From positions 20,352,001 through 20,416,000 of the forward strand of contig NC_065575.1 of NCBI RefSeq assembly GCF_937616625.2: 64,000 bases of DNA, given 5' to 3'. Source of the stretch: Mercurialis annua (taxonomy: Eukaryota > Streptophyta > Magnoliopsida > Malpighiales > Euphorbiaceae). A program made the translations under genes and the position numbers. Of the stretch, positions 1 to 10,583 are shown one piece after another (position 1 is the stretch's first letter; the number at the start of each line of letters is the position of its first letter). The notes below the pieces were generated by a model, which saw only the letters and a program-made list of their open reading frames with translations, was not told where the DNA came from and made no database searches.

Positions 1-364
1 GAAGTTAAAAGTGTTTAAAATCTGTTTTAGGTCGAGTTAAGGTGAGTTTAAATAGAAATCAGCGAACTGCACAGTGTACGCGTCGTGCCCGCTACACCTC
101 CTTCGCGCCCGCGAAACATGAATCGCGCCCGTGATTCATGCATGTCGCGCCCGCAAAATGCTACTGCCTCCGATGAAAATTTGAGATTTTGAAATTGAAA
201 TCGAAAACGTTCCAAACTCTGAGATTACTTCTAATACATCTTAAAACACATTTTAAAAGGTTTGGAACCTTCGAAACGCGAATCTAAGTGGTCGGACCAC
301 TCAAACGAACCCAAGGTACCGTTTAGGCTTAACGGAACAAGTTAGAAAAATGCGGGATGTTACA
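1..364 (-). mobile_element. 5' part of an LTR, minus strand, runs off left edge
   Basis: Read on the minus strand, this segment begins at 364 with TGTAACATCCCGC, matching the opening of the complete LTRs further right (TGTAATATCCCG at 22015 and 31607). It contains a GC-rich cluster of inverted repeats (85-165), then a TATA-like TTTAAA at about 49-54, and leaves the window at base 1. That order (TG start, palindromic cluster, TATA-like box) is the same as in the other LTRs here. No primer-binding site is visible, so I cannot tell a solo LTR from the end of a full element. Assignment to an LTR is inference from layout and the terminal motif. The family differs in sequence from the plus-strand elements. 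Confidence 0.6.
85..165 (-). repeat. GC-rich inverted-repeat cluster in LTR U3
   Basis: Several copies of CGCGCCCGC lie within short inverted repeats, for example TTCGCG/CGCGAA and ATGAATC/GATTCAT with short loops. The cluster is much richer in G+C than its surroundings and ends about 30 bp from the TATA-like box at about 49-54 (minus-strand sense). Position suggests an upstream promoter element of the LTR. Confidence 0.6.
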
Positions 365-2356
365 CCAACCCACTTGATACGGGGCTCAGGTTACACCGTA
401 ACCGAGTTCACCCTCGTATCGTATCGTATTATATCATGCATCAATATATTAAATCTTAATCACAAAGTCAGGCACTCTAGACTGACTGGCAACGATCACG
501 CAGCCTATTGACACCCAATAGGTAGTTGGTCTCTTCGGACCTCACATTAGACAATCATCTTCAAAACAACGAATACAACAGCATCTATATAATCAAATTC
601 ATCGACCTACCATATCATATAACAGTTCATATAAATGCGATATACGGGTAATAATACTAATAAGGTATGAAAATAACTTTTATAATAATACGCAAAGTAA
701 ATTTTCCACTCACAGTGACCACTTTCCGAATAATAATAATAATAATATTATAATCCCGCAAGCGTAAGCTCCATGCGTCGTTCTATCCCTTAGCTATTCC
801 GGCTCGTCAATCTGGTATTTCATCGATACGCCAGTTACTTATTCGAATTACCTGTACGTTTAATCCATAAACGTAGGCTTAATATCAAAACCCTAAGTTA
901 TAAACTTAGGCTAATATAATCGTATTTCAAATACGATTCTTAACTTTAATAGTATTCTAATACTTAGTCGAGATACTCATTATATTTCTTATTCATCGAT
1001 TCTTAAACTTAGGTTCCTTTGATCCCGAAACCCTAATCGAACTCGTTATGTTCGATATCCAAATTTCTTATCTTTGGGGTCCGTGATTCACTTTTAATGT
1101 CTGACGTACTTAAAGTCGGAAATCTAGGTCGAAATAGGTCCAAATATTTAAAACAGGCACGGTAGCTGGCTGTGCGAGCGCACGAAAGGTCCCGTGCATT
1201 CGCATGGTCTGGTGTGCGTTCGCACGGTCTGGTGTGCGTTCGCACACTAGTAGGTGTGTGTCCGCATACATAGGTGTACATTCGCACACCATGTGTGCGA
1301 TCGCGCACCATGTGTGCGATCGCGCACTGCGGTGTGCGTTCGCACACCGCACTCAGCCCCTGAAAAATTCATTTTCCGGGCGCTTCGCTGCTCGCCGACA
1401 CTCCCGACATGCTCCCACTCCATTTTAACACATATTCCAATGCAATTCTCATCAAAAACAACTATAGACACGCGATTACAATTCGTTTAGTTCGTTAAAA
1501 CAAAATAACCCTTAGTTACCAATTCTCACAAAAACGTCAACCTTACCTCGATTTGAAGCTTAACGATGATAGAGAATCGAATTCTAAACGAATCGATATA
1601 AAGAACGCTCGATTTGGACGAGAAACGGCGAAACCGCGGCGGATCGTAATCGTTCGCAATTTCTTTTTCCTAACTGAAGCTTTCTTCTGCTCTTCTTTCT
1701 TTCTCTCGAATGATCTGATTCTTCATTTTCTTTTATATATAGGTTTGCTAATTAGCCATTTTGATCCTTCATTTCTTTAACTTAAATTATTTCCTTCTAA
1801 ACTTTCTAATTTAACCAAACAGTTAAATTATCCTTTTAACTCAATTACTTACGTATTATTTATATCCATATAAATAATACTAACTAAAAATTATCATTTT
1901 CCGTCAATAATTTTTTAATTACTATTCTCGATATTTAATTGGCTAATTTGCACTTTGGTCCTTGAACTTCTAAAAGTTGCAATTTAGCCCAAAACGCATC
2001 CGCGTCCAAATTTTTAAAGGTCTCCGATTGACCCGAAACTTTTACCACATATACTATAAAACATTTCGCGGACCTTGGCGAAATAATTTTCAATTCGGGA
2101 TTTATATGGCTAAATTACCATTTTAGTCTCTGTACTTTATTTTGCGACTTTCTTAACATTTTTCTTTTCTAATTCTAATTCCAACTTTAAAACTGAAATA
2201 TAATGTTAAATCTCTCGCAATAATCCTTTCGAGTCCGTCCTGCTAAAATTTAATATTTATCTTAATTTCCCGGAAATCTTTCCGATATCGCCACTCTGGC
2301 GACTTAACAATGGACACGTGGTCCAGTTAGATAATTAAATCTTTTGGGGTATTACA
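365..2356 (-). mobile_element. LTR of a second minus-strand retrotransposon family, 3' end cut by the 1-364 element
   Basis: On the minus strand this starts at 2356 with TGTAATACCCC, a typical LTR start for this group. It carries a palindrome array (1190-1350) followed by a TATA-like TTTAAATATT at about 1143-1154. Near 360-530 (minus sense) it has motifs related to the 3' part of the plus-strand LTRs, such as CTACCTATTGGGTGTC and AACTCGGTTACGGTGT. It lacks the last several hundred bases seen in those LTRs and stops where the 1-364 LTR begins. The best reading is that the 1-364 element inserted into it. A small AT microsatellite (TAA)n lies near 731-752. No coding capacity was found. Confidence 0.6.
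1190..1350 (-). repeat. GTGTGCG-TTCGCAC palindrome array in LTR
   Basis: About eight imperfect copies of a dyad such as GTGTGCGTTCGCAC and GTGTGCGATCGCGCAC occur at intervals of roughly 20 bp. They lie just upstream (minus-strand sense) of a TATA-like box. The layout matches the GGTCTCGTACGAGAC arrays of the plus-strand LTRs although the sequence is unrelated. Confidence 0.75.
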
Positions 2357-4925
2357 TGTACATTTGCGTGGGGGTAACTTCGTCTTTTGTTTCGAACCTA
2401 ATCGACCTATTCAAATACCTAAAATTCAACCCTAATTCATTCTCCACACTACAAGCTAACCCTAGCTGCCATTGTTCATTCGATTCTCTGAAGATTAACG
2501 CTTCAAAATCCCTTCCGAAGTTGCTGTCTCGGTAAGTCATTATATTCTTCAAATTTCAGTTTTGGTTTATGAACGACATTCCGTATTTTTGATCGTTCTC
2601 TTTCGTTGTTAGATCGAAATCGATTTCGTTTGATCTCAGAGATTCTAGACTCACGTCTCTACGATTCCCAATCTTGATTTCTCAAAACGGTACATGATCG
2701 ACCTTGTTTCAATCGCCGTTCGTTTTATCGTTTATGTTTGTTAAACTGGTTTTGGATTGAACAAGTTGCTGCCGATTATTCCTCATATTTCTGGGCCATG
2801 TTTTCGTAACTTTTATGATTATTAGTATCCTTGATCATTGGGCTATCGAAATCGTTTGAATTGTGTTGTTCCGTTGTGTTGATTGCCGTACGGATCGTCG
2901 TCGTCTTGTGTTGCTATATGTCGTGCCTTATTAATGTTATGACTGTTTCTTGGGTGATTCCTCTAGGTTGTTTAATTGTTAGATTTTAACTCATCAACTT
3001 ATTAAAAATTGATTCAGACTGCATGTTGTAAGATTTTGATGGAGTTTAGTGTTGTTTGATTGTTAAGATTGAATGCTGCTTATTGAAAGGCTTAGGCGGG
3101 GATTTCATTTGGTTTTGATTTGGTGAGGAAGGTTAATTTGCTAATGTATTCACCCATTTGTTTTGTATAAATCAAATAAATCCCTTAAGTTAAACTTTAC
3201 CTATCGTTTGATAATAACTAGGATTTCGATTTGAATTATAATTAAGCATTGTAAGCGATAACAAATTTATAATTTAAGTTAATATAATTACTCGGGTAAT
3301 TATATTGGCTTCGGTTATTAAGGTGGCTAAATTACAATATAGTCCTTGAACGTTTTTATAACTTAATTAAGTAAGTTTTTGGTTAGTAATTTTATATTTT
3401 GTTTTAATTATAAACAAAAGTAATTAATTTGATTTTGAATTTTAAATTGGCTAAAGTACTGTTTAGTCCCTAAATTGGTTAAAGTACAGTTTAGTCCCTA
3501 AACTTTTATAAACTTAAAATGGTTAAGTTTTTGGTTTGTAACTTGGGTTACTTGAATTCGAAGTTATTGAGTTCTGTTTTATTGGTTTATTATTTTATCA
3601 AATTATTTTTATAAATATAAACTCGGGTTTATATTTGATAAACGTTTTGAGTCGGGTTAGACTTGGGTCACTCGACGAGTGAGGTTAGCTTGGTAGTTAT
3701 TGGTAACTCGGCTAACCCACTATTTGGAAATTATTATTATTTAAAGATTATTAAATAATATTTGTTAATTGGATTTTTAAGCGAGAACTCAATAAACTTG
3801 TATTAATTGGGCTTTATTACCTATTAGGTATTTTTGTGTTGTTCCGTATTATTTTATTCTGACGTGTTATTTGTGCTAGTCCTATGTGGTGTCTAGTACT
3901 CTCTAGAGTCAGGGTCTGTTTTAATAATTATTTTATTTGTCTAGACCCGACTACTGTCCGTGCTTCAGAGGCGAACCAGGATTAGTTGCTTGTCGGTTAT
4001 CACGTGGATTAGCAAGCAGTGAGTTTACATTCGCTATTTACCGCTTTATTAAGTAAATTGTTATTTTAGCATTAAATATATACTGTACGTATATTTCGAA
4101 CTGTTTTTATATTATGGCTTTTAGTTGGAACATGCTACCTAATGGGTTTCATTAGGACTGTGTGCGCACCGGTAATGATATGGGTAAGGTATATATGGAA
4201 ATGTGGTAACTCGGTGTGAGCATAGCTTTCAGGACCAAATAGAGTAACTCGGTGTAGTACAGCTCTCGGGACTCTGGATATAGTATAAATGTGGTCAGTG
4301 GTAACTCGGTGTAGCTCAACTCTCGGGACCAGAACTATTGGATTATATTATATTATTTAGAATTGTGGATTAGGGTTCCAACTATTAATCATAATATTAT
4401 TATTAAATGTTTTAAACGGTTTTAAAGGTTTTCCACTTGATAAATGTAAATAGTGGTATAAATTCATCTCAGTATATCTGACCCCGTTGTTTTCCCAATT
4501 TTCCCAGGGTTATTATCTAAGAGAGTTTGGTGATCTCCGTCTTTATTTTTCTCGGAGGTTTCATTTATTTTGATAAACTGTCAAACCATTTTATTCTTAA
4601 ACCGCAGTAGTAACTAGACGTCTTTATATTATTCTAGTTGTTTGTCGGATTGGTTCTACTGGATTACTATTGCTTTGGCATGTTATATGATTATTCAGAA
4701 TTATTTATGTTATACCTGTTCAAGACCTGTATTGAGAAAGCATATTGTATTAAATGTTAAATGTTATAATTGTTAGATTTAGGCTGAAGTCTTGGTTGCC
4801 CCGAGCATTGGATTTCTTGCAGGTTTATTATAATTGTATGTTAATCGAAAGGCTAGCTATGAGTTTTGGTGCTACATTACCCATACCCTAGCGCCAGTCT
4901 CGATTCATGAATATGGATTGTGACA
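2357..4925 (+). mobile_element. 5'-truncated LTR (solo or remnant) related to the gypsy LTRs at 14-34 kb
   Basis: From about 2371 the sequence follows the LTRs at 22015-26174 and 31607-34639 in order: CGTCTTTTGTTTCGAACC, a TATA-like TTCAAATACC near 2410, CAACCCTAATTCATTCTCCA, a two-unit TAGTCCCTAA minisatellite (3449-3510), the AACTCGGTGTAG repeats (4205-4331) and the 3' end GTGACA at 4920-4925. The U3 start is missing because the minus-strand LTR abuts at 2356. After 4925 there is only AACTT, not a recognisable TGGTATCAGAGC primer site, so no internal region follows. It is clearly more diverged than the three LTRs further right, so it is an older insertion or a different subfamily. Confidence 0.75.
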
Positions 4926-5172
4926 ACTTAATTTTGGTTTCCTCACCAAATTTCTTTTTTATCATGTACATGCCTATAAATTATGATATGCCTAGAAATG
5001 TTTCAAATTTAAAATTCATAATCTATAATCTTATAGTGAATACATCCCGTAATTATCATGCAATCCAGTTCGGTTCCATGTCTTTCTCATATATTAATAC
5101 ATTGGAAGCACTACAACAAGATAAATTATCCTAGCAGTGGAGAACACATGAATACTGCTAACGACATGTATA
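4926..5172. other. AT-rich intergenic DNA, nothing recognised
   Basis: Unique-looking AT-rich sequence after the LTR end. A stop-free stretch exists at 4907-5134, but it starts inside the LTR end and shows no recognisable motif, so I do not call it a gene. Confidence 0.5.
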
Positions 5173-5182
5173 TTTATTAGTT

Positions 5183-5519
5183 GGTCAAACCCATCTGGAG
5201 GCCTCTGTACTTTACACTTTTTTTTTCCATAGGTCCTTATACTTTATTTTTGTATTATCTGATCCCTCTACTTACCTATTTTATATTTTCATGTCCTTTT
5301 TAAATTTTTTACCAGTCCTTTTATGTGACTGGAGGAAAAAAAGATTATAAATAGTGGGACTGGAGGAAAAAAAATTGTAAGTACAGAGATTGAAAAAAAC
5401 TCAAAAAGGACTTGAAAATCAAAAATAGATAAGTAGGATGACTAGATAATACAAAAATGAAGTATAAAGACCTATGGAAAAAAAAGTGTAAAGGTCAGGG
5501 ACCTCTAGACGGATTAAGC
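5183..5519. mobile_element. Fold-back MITE with 10-bp target duplication (MULE-like)
   Basis: The two halves are long imperfect inverted repeats: CTTTACAC, CATAGGTC, AGTATAAAG/CTTATACTTT, ATTATCTGATCC and TACTTACCTATTTT on the left recur reverse-complemented on the right, giving arms of more than 110 bp. The direct repeat TTTATTAGTT flanks the element at 5173-5182 and 5520-5529. A 9-10 bp target duplication with long terminal inverted repeats fits a Mutator-like non-autonomous element. No coding sequence is present. Class assignment is inference from the duplication length. Confidence 0.65.
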
Positions 5520-5529
5520 TTTATTAGTT

Positions 5530-6380
5530 TGACAACGACAAGCGTTAACTTTTAGAATTTTGCTTTTTCTCTTTTCCTGACTTCAGATATAAACATCACC
5601 TTTTTCTAATATTTTTTTCTTTCTCTTACAGAACAGTCCGAAAATATAAATTGACTACTGAAGCTATGTATCCCTTGAAAAATTTCAAGATAAAGTAATA
5701 ATTTAAATTTTGGTTGAAGAGAAATTACTCTATGTTAGTAGAGTCGCTCTCCAATAGATCATATGACATTTGAATTATTTATAAAATAATTTATGCATAA
5801 AATATTTTATTCTCACAAAATAAAATATTTTCTTAATTTAAACTGTTTTTAAACAATCTATTTTAATATTATTTTTAATTAAAATTTCAATTAAAAAAAT
5901 TATAATCTATTTACTAATGGATAAGGTTTATCTAATAATAATAATCATATAAATAAACAAACCATGTCTACGTAATAATGGTTGAATTCAAATAAAATAT
6001 TATCTTATTATTATACAAATAAACTTGTCAATGTTATTTTACCATTTTTTTCTTTTTTCTATTAACCTTTTTTTTTATTTATGGGTAATTTCTAAAAAAA
6101 ATTCTACATGTAAGTTGGAATCGAATAAAATTAAATAAAAATAAAATAAATATATTTTTATTTAGTTATTTTTATTCTTTTTATAAATTATGTAAAATGT
6201 ATTTACTTTTTTGTAGAAAATTTATTTAATACTAATTTAATTTTTAGCAGTAGTAAATGCAAAAAATCATACTAAATTATAATACAAAAATTTAAAATCA
6301 TGATAATATTTTTAAATTTAAATAAAACAAATATGACTTGACATTTTATTATAAATTATTAATAATAAAATAATATTTTA
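5530..6380. other. AT-rich intergenic DNA
   Basis: Very AT-rich with many homopolymer tracts. I see no open frame, promoter layout or repeat boundary that I can defend. Confidence 0.5.
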
Positions 6381-6440
6381 GCAAAATGGGTTAAAAAAAC
6401 CCGAAATTTTGCATTTTTCGTATTATTTTAACCCTTTTGC
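6381..6440. repeat. Short 60-bp fold-back
   Basis: GCAAAATGGGTTAAAA at 6381-6396 is mirrored by TTTTAACCCTTTTGC at 6426-6440, which forms 15-bp arms with one mismatch/indel around a loop of about 29 bp. It may be a tiny MITE remnant or a chance hairpin. Confidence 0.45.
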
Positions 6441-6568
6441 AAAAAAACAAGAGCGAGACACTTAATTAAAAAAATTAACTTTATTTAATTCTAATCAAAA
6501 CTCTAATTAACTCTAATTAACTATGATTTAAATTTTAATTAACCCTAATTGAAAATTTACTTCTAAAA

Positions 6569-6838
6569 ATGGCCGCCATCTCTACCATTTCTATGGCCTT
6601 CGATCCGCCTCTGCCACATCGACCCTTTCTCTGATCTCCGGAGCAACAATCACTTTTTTTTCAGCGCAAGAGTCGTCATTTCTCAACAACAACAATCGCA
6701 TGTCATTTATTCTTCTCCAACGTCGACCGTCCCTCTAATTTTAACATATAGTTATAATTTTAACGAATATTGCAAGTTGGTCATGAATGGCATATATGAG
6801 TGTTTTTCCACTCTCATTTTAATAAATAGCTATAATTA
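6569..6838 (+). pseudogene. Possible decayed first exon of a plastid-targeted protein
   Basis: This stretch has a less AT-biased start than its surroundings. An ATG at 6569 opens MAAISTISMA, rich in Ala/Ser/Thr like a transit peptide, and then hits a stop at 6632. Shifting by one base near 6599 gives a frame that stays open to about 6838 and includes a run of four Gln. The one-base lesion and Ser/Thr-rich start suggest an eroded exon. I do not recognise the protein. Chance is a real alternative in such a short stretch. Confidence 0.25.
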
Positions 6839-7365
6839 AAATTAAAAAAAAATTAAAATTGAGGACTTTAAAAGGACACTGTAAAAAACAAAAAAAAATT
6901 CGAACAAATGAGGTATTTTTGAATGATTAAACTTAAAATAATTCATTACCAGAATATTAAAATAGATTTTTATTAGTTTGTAAATTATAATTTTTTTACA
7001 ATTTTTTATATTATTGTATAAAATTAGATTATATGTTAACTTGATTCTGCGCAAATGTGCGGGTTTACGACTAGTTATTATTATTTTATATTTTAACATC
7101 ATTACATGATAGGTGGATTGCTAATTTTACAAACACATGTTTTATAATTGAAGAAATAAAATAATTGTTTAATGATTTTAAACTATAACTATTATTTACA
7201 ATATTTGTGATGATATTTTTTATTTAACTTTTTATAAACTTTTAAGTTTTCATTTACGAAAGAAAATATATTTTAATTTTTATAATTTGGTTTTATTATG
7301 TGAAACTGCATATCAATTTTTGGAAAGTTTAGACAGTTAACCTTTGCCACTTCTTGTGATTCCAG

Positions 7366-7452
7366 AAAGGGCCTCTATATGACTCCGCAAAAGACCTCAT
7401 CCATGATGCTCTCCGCAAGGGCATAGCCCAATTTTTTGAGAAGCCTTTTTAA
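7366..7452 (+). pseudogene. Possible terminal exon, 28 codons
   Basis: After a splice-acceptor-like TTGTGATTCCAG ending at 7365, a 28-codon frame runs to TAA at 7450-7452. Its protein has a coding-like composition and amphipathic character (LYDSAKDLIHDALRKGIAQF, then FEKPF). It lies on the same strand as the possible exon at 6569, 530 bp downstream of that frame's end. The two could be pieces of one small nuclear gene or a captured gene fragment. I do not recognise the family. Confidence 0.3.
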
Positions 7453-8675
7453 TATATATATTATTCTTAAAATAAATTTCGATAAAAATTGAACTAAAAT
7501 AATATTTTATTTACGCCGAACTAGTTGAACATCTAATTTGATCTTTAAAGTATTACAGTGTATTAGAAGGAACAGTTGTAATTAATTACTTTTTAGAATT
7601 TATTAGTAAAACAAATTTGATACTCGGTGGTTAATGCATAAATTGTTTTTTTAGAAGAATAAATGCTTTAAATTATAAAAAGAAAATTGCCAAAGTTTAT
7701 CTTCAACAATAATTATCATAACTTGTTCGAATTTCAAGGGGAGCTAAACTGCATCAGTCCCCGGTGATAGTGCACGTAATAGAAATATAATAAAGAAACG
7801 GCAAATAGCCCAAAATATAAACGATATCATTAACGATAATTGAGCAACTAGCAACAAAATGATTTCAGTAAAAAAGTATTATTAATTAGTAACCAAGTGA
7901 AACTGAATAATACACTAAGGACAATTTATAAGCGTTTTGATAAGGGTGTACAGGATACATAACTTACCGAGCAAACCAAACAGATTTTGATGTAGATTAT
8001 CATTGTAGGCAATTTAGACGTTGACAATAAAAATGAGGACGACCACACAAGCTTTATCTCCCCAAGCCATTGTAAAAATTGAAAAAATCTCAATTAAGTA
8101 AAATGTGAGAATGAGAAGTGACAGCAACTAAATTATATAACAGATTTTATACAAAAATAAAGGATGTGCAGGATTATATAGCAGTTAAAGAATGTGCTGC
8201 ATTATATAACAGTTAAAGGATGTGACCAGTATATAGGGCATAATAAGGGGAAAGCGTAAGTGTGAATTAGAATTGTTGAAAATAGGAAAAACAGGAGAAG
8301 GATTGCTGCTAATGAGAAATCCCAAAGAGTACCCATTAAAAAAATTTACAATACAACTACTGCAGCTGTGGAAAATTCTAGTCATGTTAATACTTTTTTA
8401 CATATATTACTCAAATATTTAATTTTTTATATCTATGGCTTATTTAGCTCTATATTAATTTTATATAGATTAAAATTAATCTTTTTATAACTCCACGCCA
8501 CTAATGATCTTAATTATATTTAAATTATATTAAATATATTTAGTTGAATGATATTAATTTAATATTTTATCTTATAGTAATTTTTTTATTTTCTAATTAT
8601 TTTGAAATATTTAATGTTTGTTACAATAGAGTTAGATCCATATTTTAGTATTTTAATTTTAAAATAATTTTTTTC
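7453..8675. other. AT-rich intergenic DNA
   Basis: No supported gene. Around 8160-8400 there is a near-duplicate phrase (GCAGGATTATATAGCAGTTAAAG then GCTGC-ATTATATAACAGTTAAAG), a small local direct duplication of about 33 bp. Nothing else was recognised. Confidence 0.5.
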
Positions 8676-8826
8676 AAACCGGACGAAACCTGAACCGGAA
8701 TCGTCCGGTTCCGAACCATCCCAAAACCGTCCAAAGGGCGGTTCAGCGCCGGTTCCATTTTTTCTTGAACTGTAATCCGGCTGTTCCGAACGAGAACCGC
8801 CGGTTTGTGAACTGTGGCCACCTCTA
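8676..8826 (-). mobile_element. hAT-like transposon end fragment
   Basis: Read on the minus strand, the segment begins TAGAGGTGGCCACAG at 8826, a hAT-type terminus (consensus near CAGGGGTGGC). A subterminal region dense in ACCGG/CCGGTT and GAACCG words follows to about 8680, resembling the subterminal repeats of the complete element at 23730-24768. I did not find the other terminus, so this is probably a broken or very diverged copy. Confidence 0.4.
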
Positions 8827-8984
8827 CTTTACGGATACAAATATTCGATAAAAAAACATGATAAACATGAGGGTCATGGATAATTGAAAATTTACTTTTC
8901 TTTTTTAAGAATTTAATTTTTATATATATTTAAGTAATAATTCATTTCAAAGTCACTTAATTCTATATATTTTTTAATCTGATC

Positions 8985-9445
8985 CCTAGTATTTCATTTG
9001 ATTTTGTCTGTTCGTTTAACTTTACGTTTTTTATTTATCTCGTCCCCGAACTTTCGTTCAGTTTTATTTGATCCTTAGATTTTAATTTTTTTGTTTCTCA
9101 AAATCTCAAAAGGATGTCCGCCTATTCCGTTGTACCCGGGGCGGAGCCAGGGCTTGTCCAAAAGGGACCCTGGCCCTCCCAACTTTTCATTTTCAACAAA
9201 AGAAGTTTTTTAATGTTTCTGTTTAACCAAAAATACACCATGAATTTCAAATTTTTATATAGATGGCCCCTTTCAAATTTTACATTATTCAAAAAAACCT
9301 TTTTTAAAATTGAAAGACATTCATTTCAGAACCTAAAAAACAAAAAATTAAAATTTAAAAAATTATGAAAGACTAAATATCAATGTTTAGGGAACAAATA
9401 AGATCAAATATAAATTCAGAGATCAAATAAATAAAAAAATATAAA
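8985..9445. mobile_element. Imperfect fold-back repeat with internal GGGGCGGAGCCAGG segment
   Basis: The left arm (about 9015-9100, with TTTATTTATCTCGTCC and TTTATTTGATCCTTAG) is mirrored imperfectly on the right (about 9365-9440, with AGATCAAATAAATAAA and AACAAATAAGATCAAA). The core at 9110-9360 is different and starts with a GC-richer phrase GGGGCGGAGCCAGGG, a phrase I associate with plant repeats. It may be one MITE with another insert. Boundaries are uncertain and no target duplication was identified. Confidence 0.35.
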
Positions 9446-9721
9446 TTTAATAAACCTTAAAATAAATTAATTCTAAATTTAACTAATAAAATTAGGTAAA
9501 GAACAATTTGCGGCTCCTTTTTTCTCTCAAATAAAAAACATAGCTGTGTTTTTTTTCGCTTCGGCTACCGTCAACGGTGTATTCTTCTCATTAGTGATAG
9601 TCCTTTCTTTTTTCATTGCTTTGTTTCCATAGAATAAAATAAATAATCGACTCCTTTTTTCATCCTTTTTGTTTTTATTGGTAAATTTATTGATGAGGAA
9701 CGTCATATCTATATTAAACTT
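9446..9721. other. AT-rich intergenic DNA
   Basis: No feature that I can support apart from poly-T/poly-A tracts. Confidence 0.5.
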
Positions 9722-9779
9722 CTAAAAGAGAAGAAAATAAACACCATACATTGTACAATAACTTTTGCTTCTCTTTTAG
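9722..9779. repeat. Hairpin with perfect 12-bp arms
   Basis: CTAAAAGAGAAG (9722-9733) is exactly complementary to CTTCTCTTTTAG (9768-9779), with a loop of 34 bp. It may be a MITE core or a chance hairpin. Confidence 0.5.
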
Positions 9780-9835
9780 CTCTTCCATGTATTCTTTTCT
9801 GTCTTACAATTACTAGGTTTTTTTATGTGGAATTC

Positions 9836-10476
9836 ATGTGCAATTCTATATTTTTGTGTTTGGAATGAATGAATGTATTAAAACAATTTTTGGAATTGAA
9901 ATATTTAAATTGTGTTTAGTTATAATTTGAGGAATTGCAAATCCAACTAAAATAGGTGCAATTTGCAAATGAATTCCAAAAATTTAAAAGAACGATTCTA
10001 TTTGACTAAATTGTCCTTACTATATAACGCTATTTATTTTCTTTCTCTTTCACTTTTTACTTTTATTACTAATTATTTTTTTTTCCTATCTTCTTCTTAA
10101 TTTTCATCTCCGTTTTTTATATATATTTTTATTTTTCATTTTTAAAAGTCATTATAAATCATTTCATATATTTTCGATCTATATGTGTAACTTTTAACAT
10201 GGCTTGAAATTTTAATATCGGTTGGTTATTATTAATATAAATAAAGTTTAGTAGTATTAATTTAATTTTTTTATATTTAATTTTGAATTTCTAGAAAAAT
10301 AGTTACAAGGTTAATTTAGGAATAGAATTAAAAAGAATTGAATTCTAAAATTCATTTCAAACATAAATATGCAAAATTCATTTCAATTCTATAATTTACA
10401 GTTTTTCATTCCAAACGGAATTCATTTGCAAATAAATTCTAGTGGAATTTATATATAAATGAATTCCGATGGGTAA
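9836..10476. mobile_element. MITE-like element built on GGAATTCATTTG inverted repeats
   Basis: GGAATTCATGTGCAATTC and TTTGGAATGAATG on the left, TTTGCAAATGAATTCC near 9964, and CATTCCAAACGGAATTC plus AAATGAATTCCGATGGG on the right are mutually inverted versions of the same words. The segment is non-coding and AT-rich. The outer boundary pair (GGAATTCATG/AATGAATTCC) is approximate and I could not establish a target duplication. Confidence 0.4.
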
Positions 10477-10541
10477 ATAGAATTGTTTCAAAGAGAGTCT
10501 AAAGCATAATGTTACATTGCTTCAATGTCTTTTCTTATTTT

Positions 10542-10583
10542 TAAAGGAGAAGTGAAAAACACAGTAACTTCACTTCTCCTTTA
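10542..10583. repeat. Perfect 14-bp hairpin
   Basis: TAAAGGAGAAGTGA (10542-10555) is exactly complementary to TCACTTCTCCTTTA (10570-10583), with a 14-nt loop. A T-rich tract follows. It could be a small fold-back element. Nothing shows that it is transcribed. Confidence 0.6.

Noticed and set aside
1190..1350. CRISPR-like array from regularly spaced palindromes
   Set aside because: Eukaryotic LTR context, no unique spacers of constant length, and repeats are imperfect dyads near a TATA-like box.
4926..4960. Primer-binding site after the old LTR
   Set aside because: Only AACTT matches the expected stretch. TGGTATCAGAGC is absent, so no internal region is claimed.
4907..5134. 75-codon frame after the old LTR as a small gene
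   Set aside because: It begins inside the LTR end, its composition follows the AT-rich background, and it has no recognisable motif.
7040..7080. ACCCGCACATTTGCGC phrase on the minus strand as a transposon terminus
   Set aside because: No inverted partner or target duplication was found nearby.
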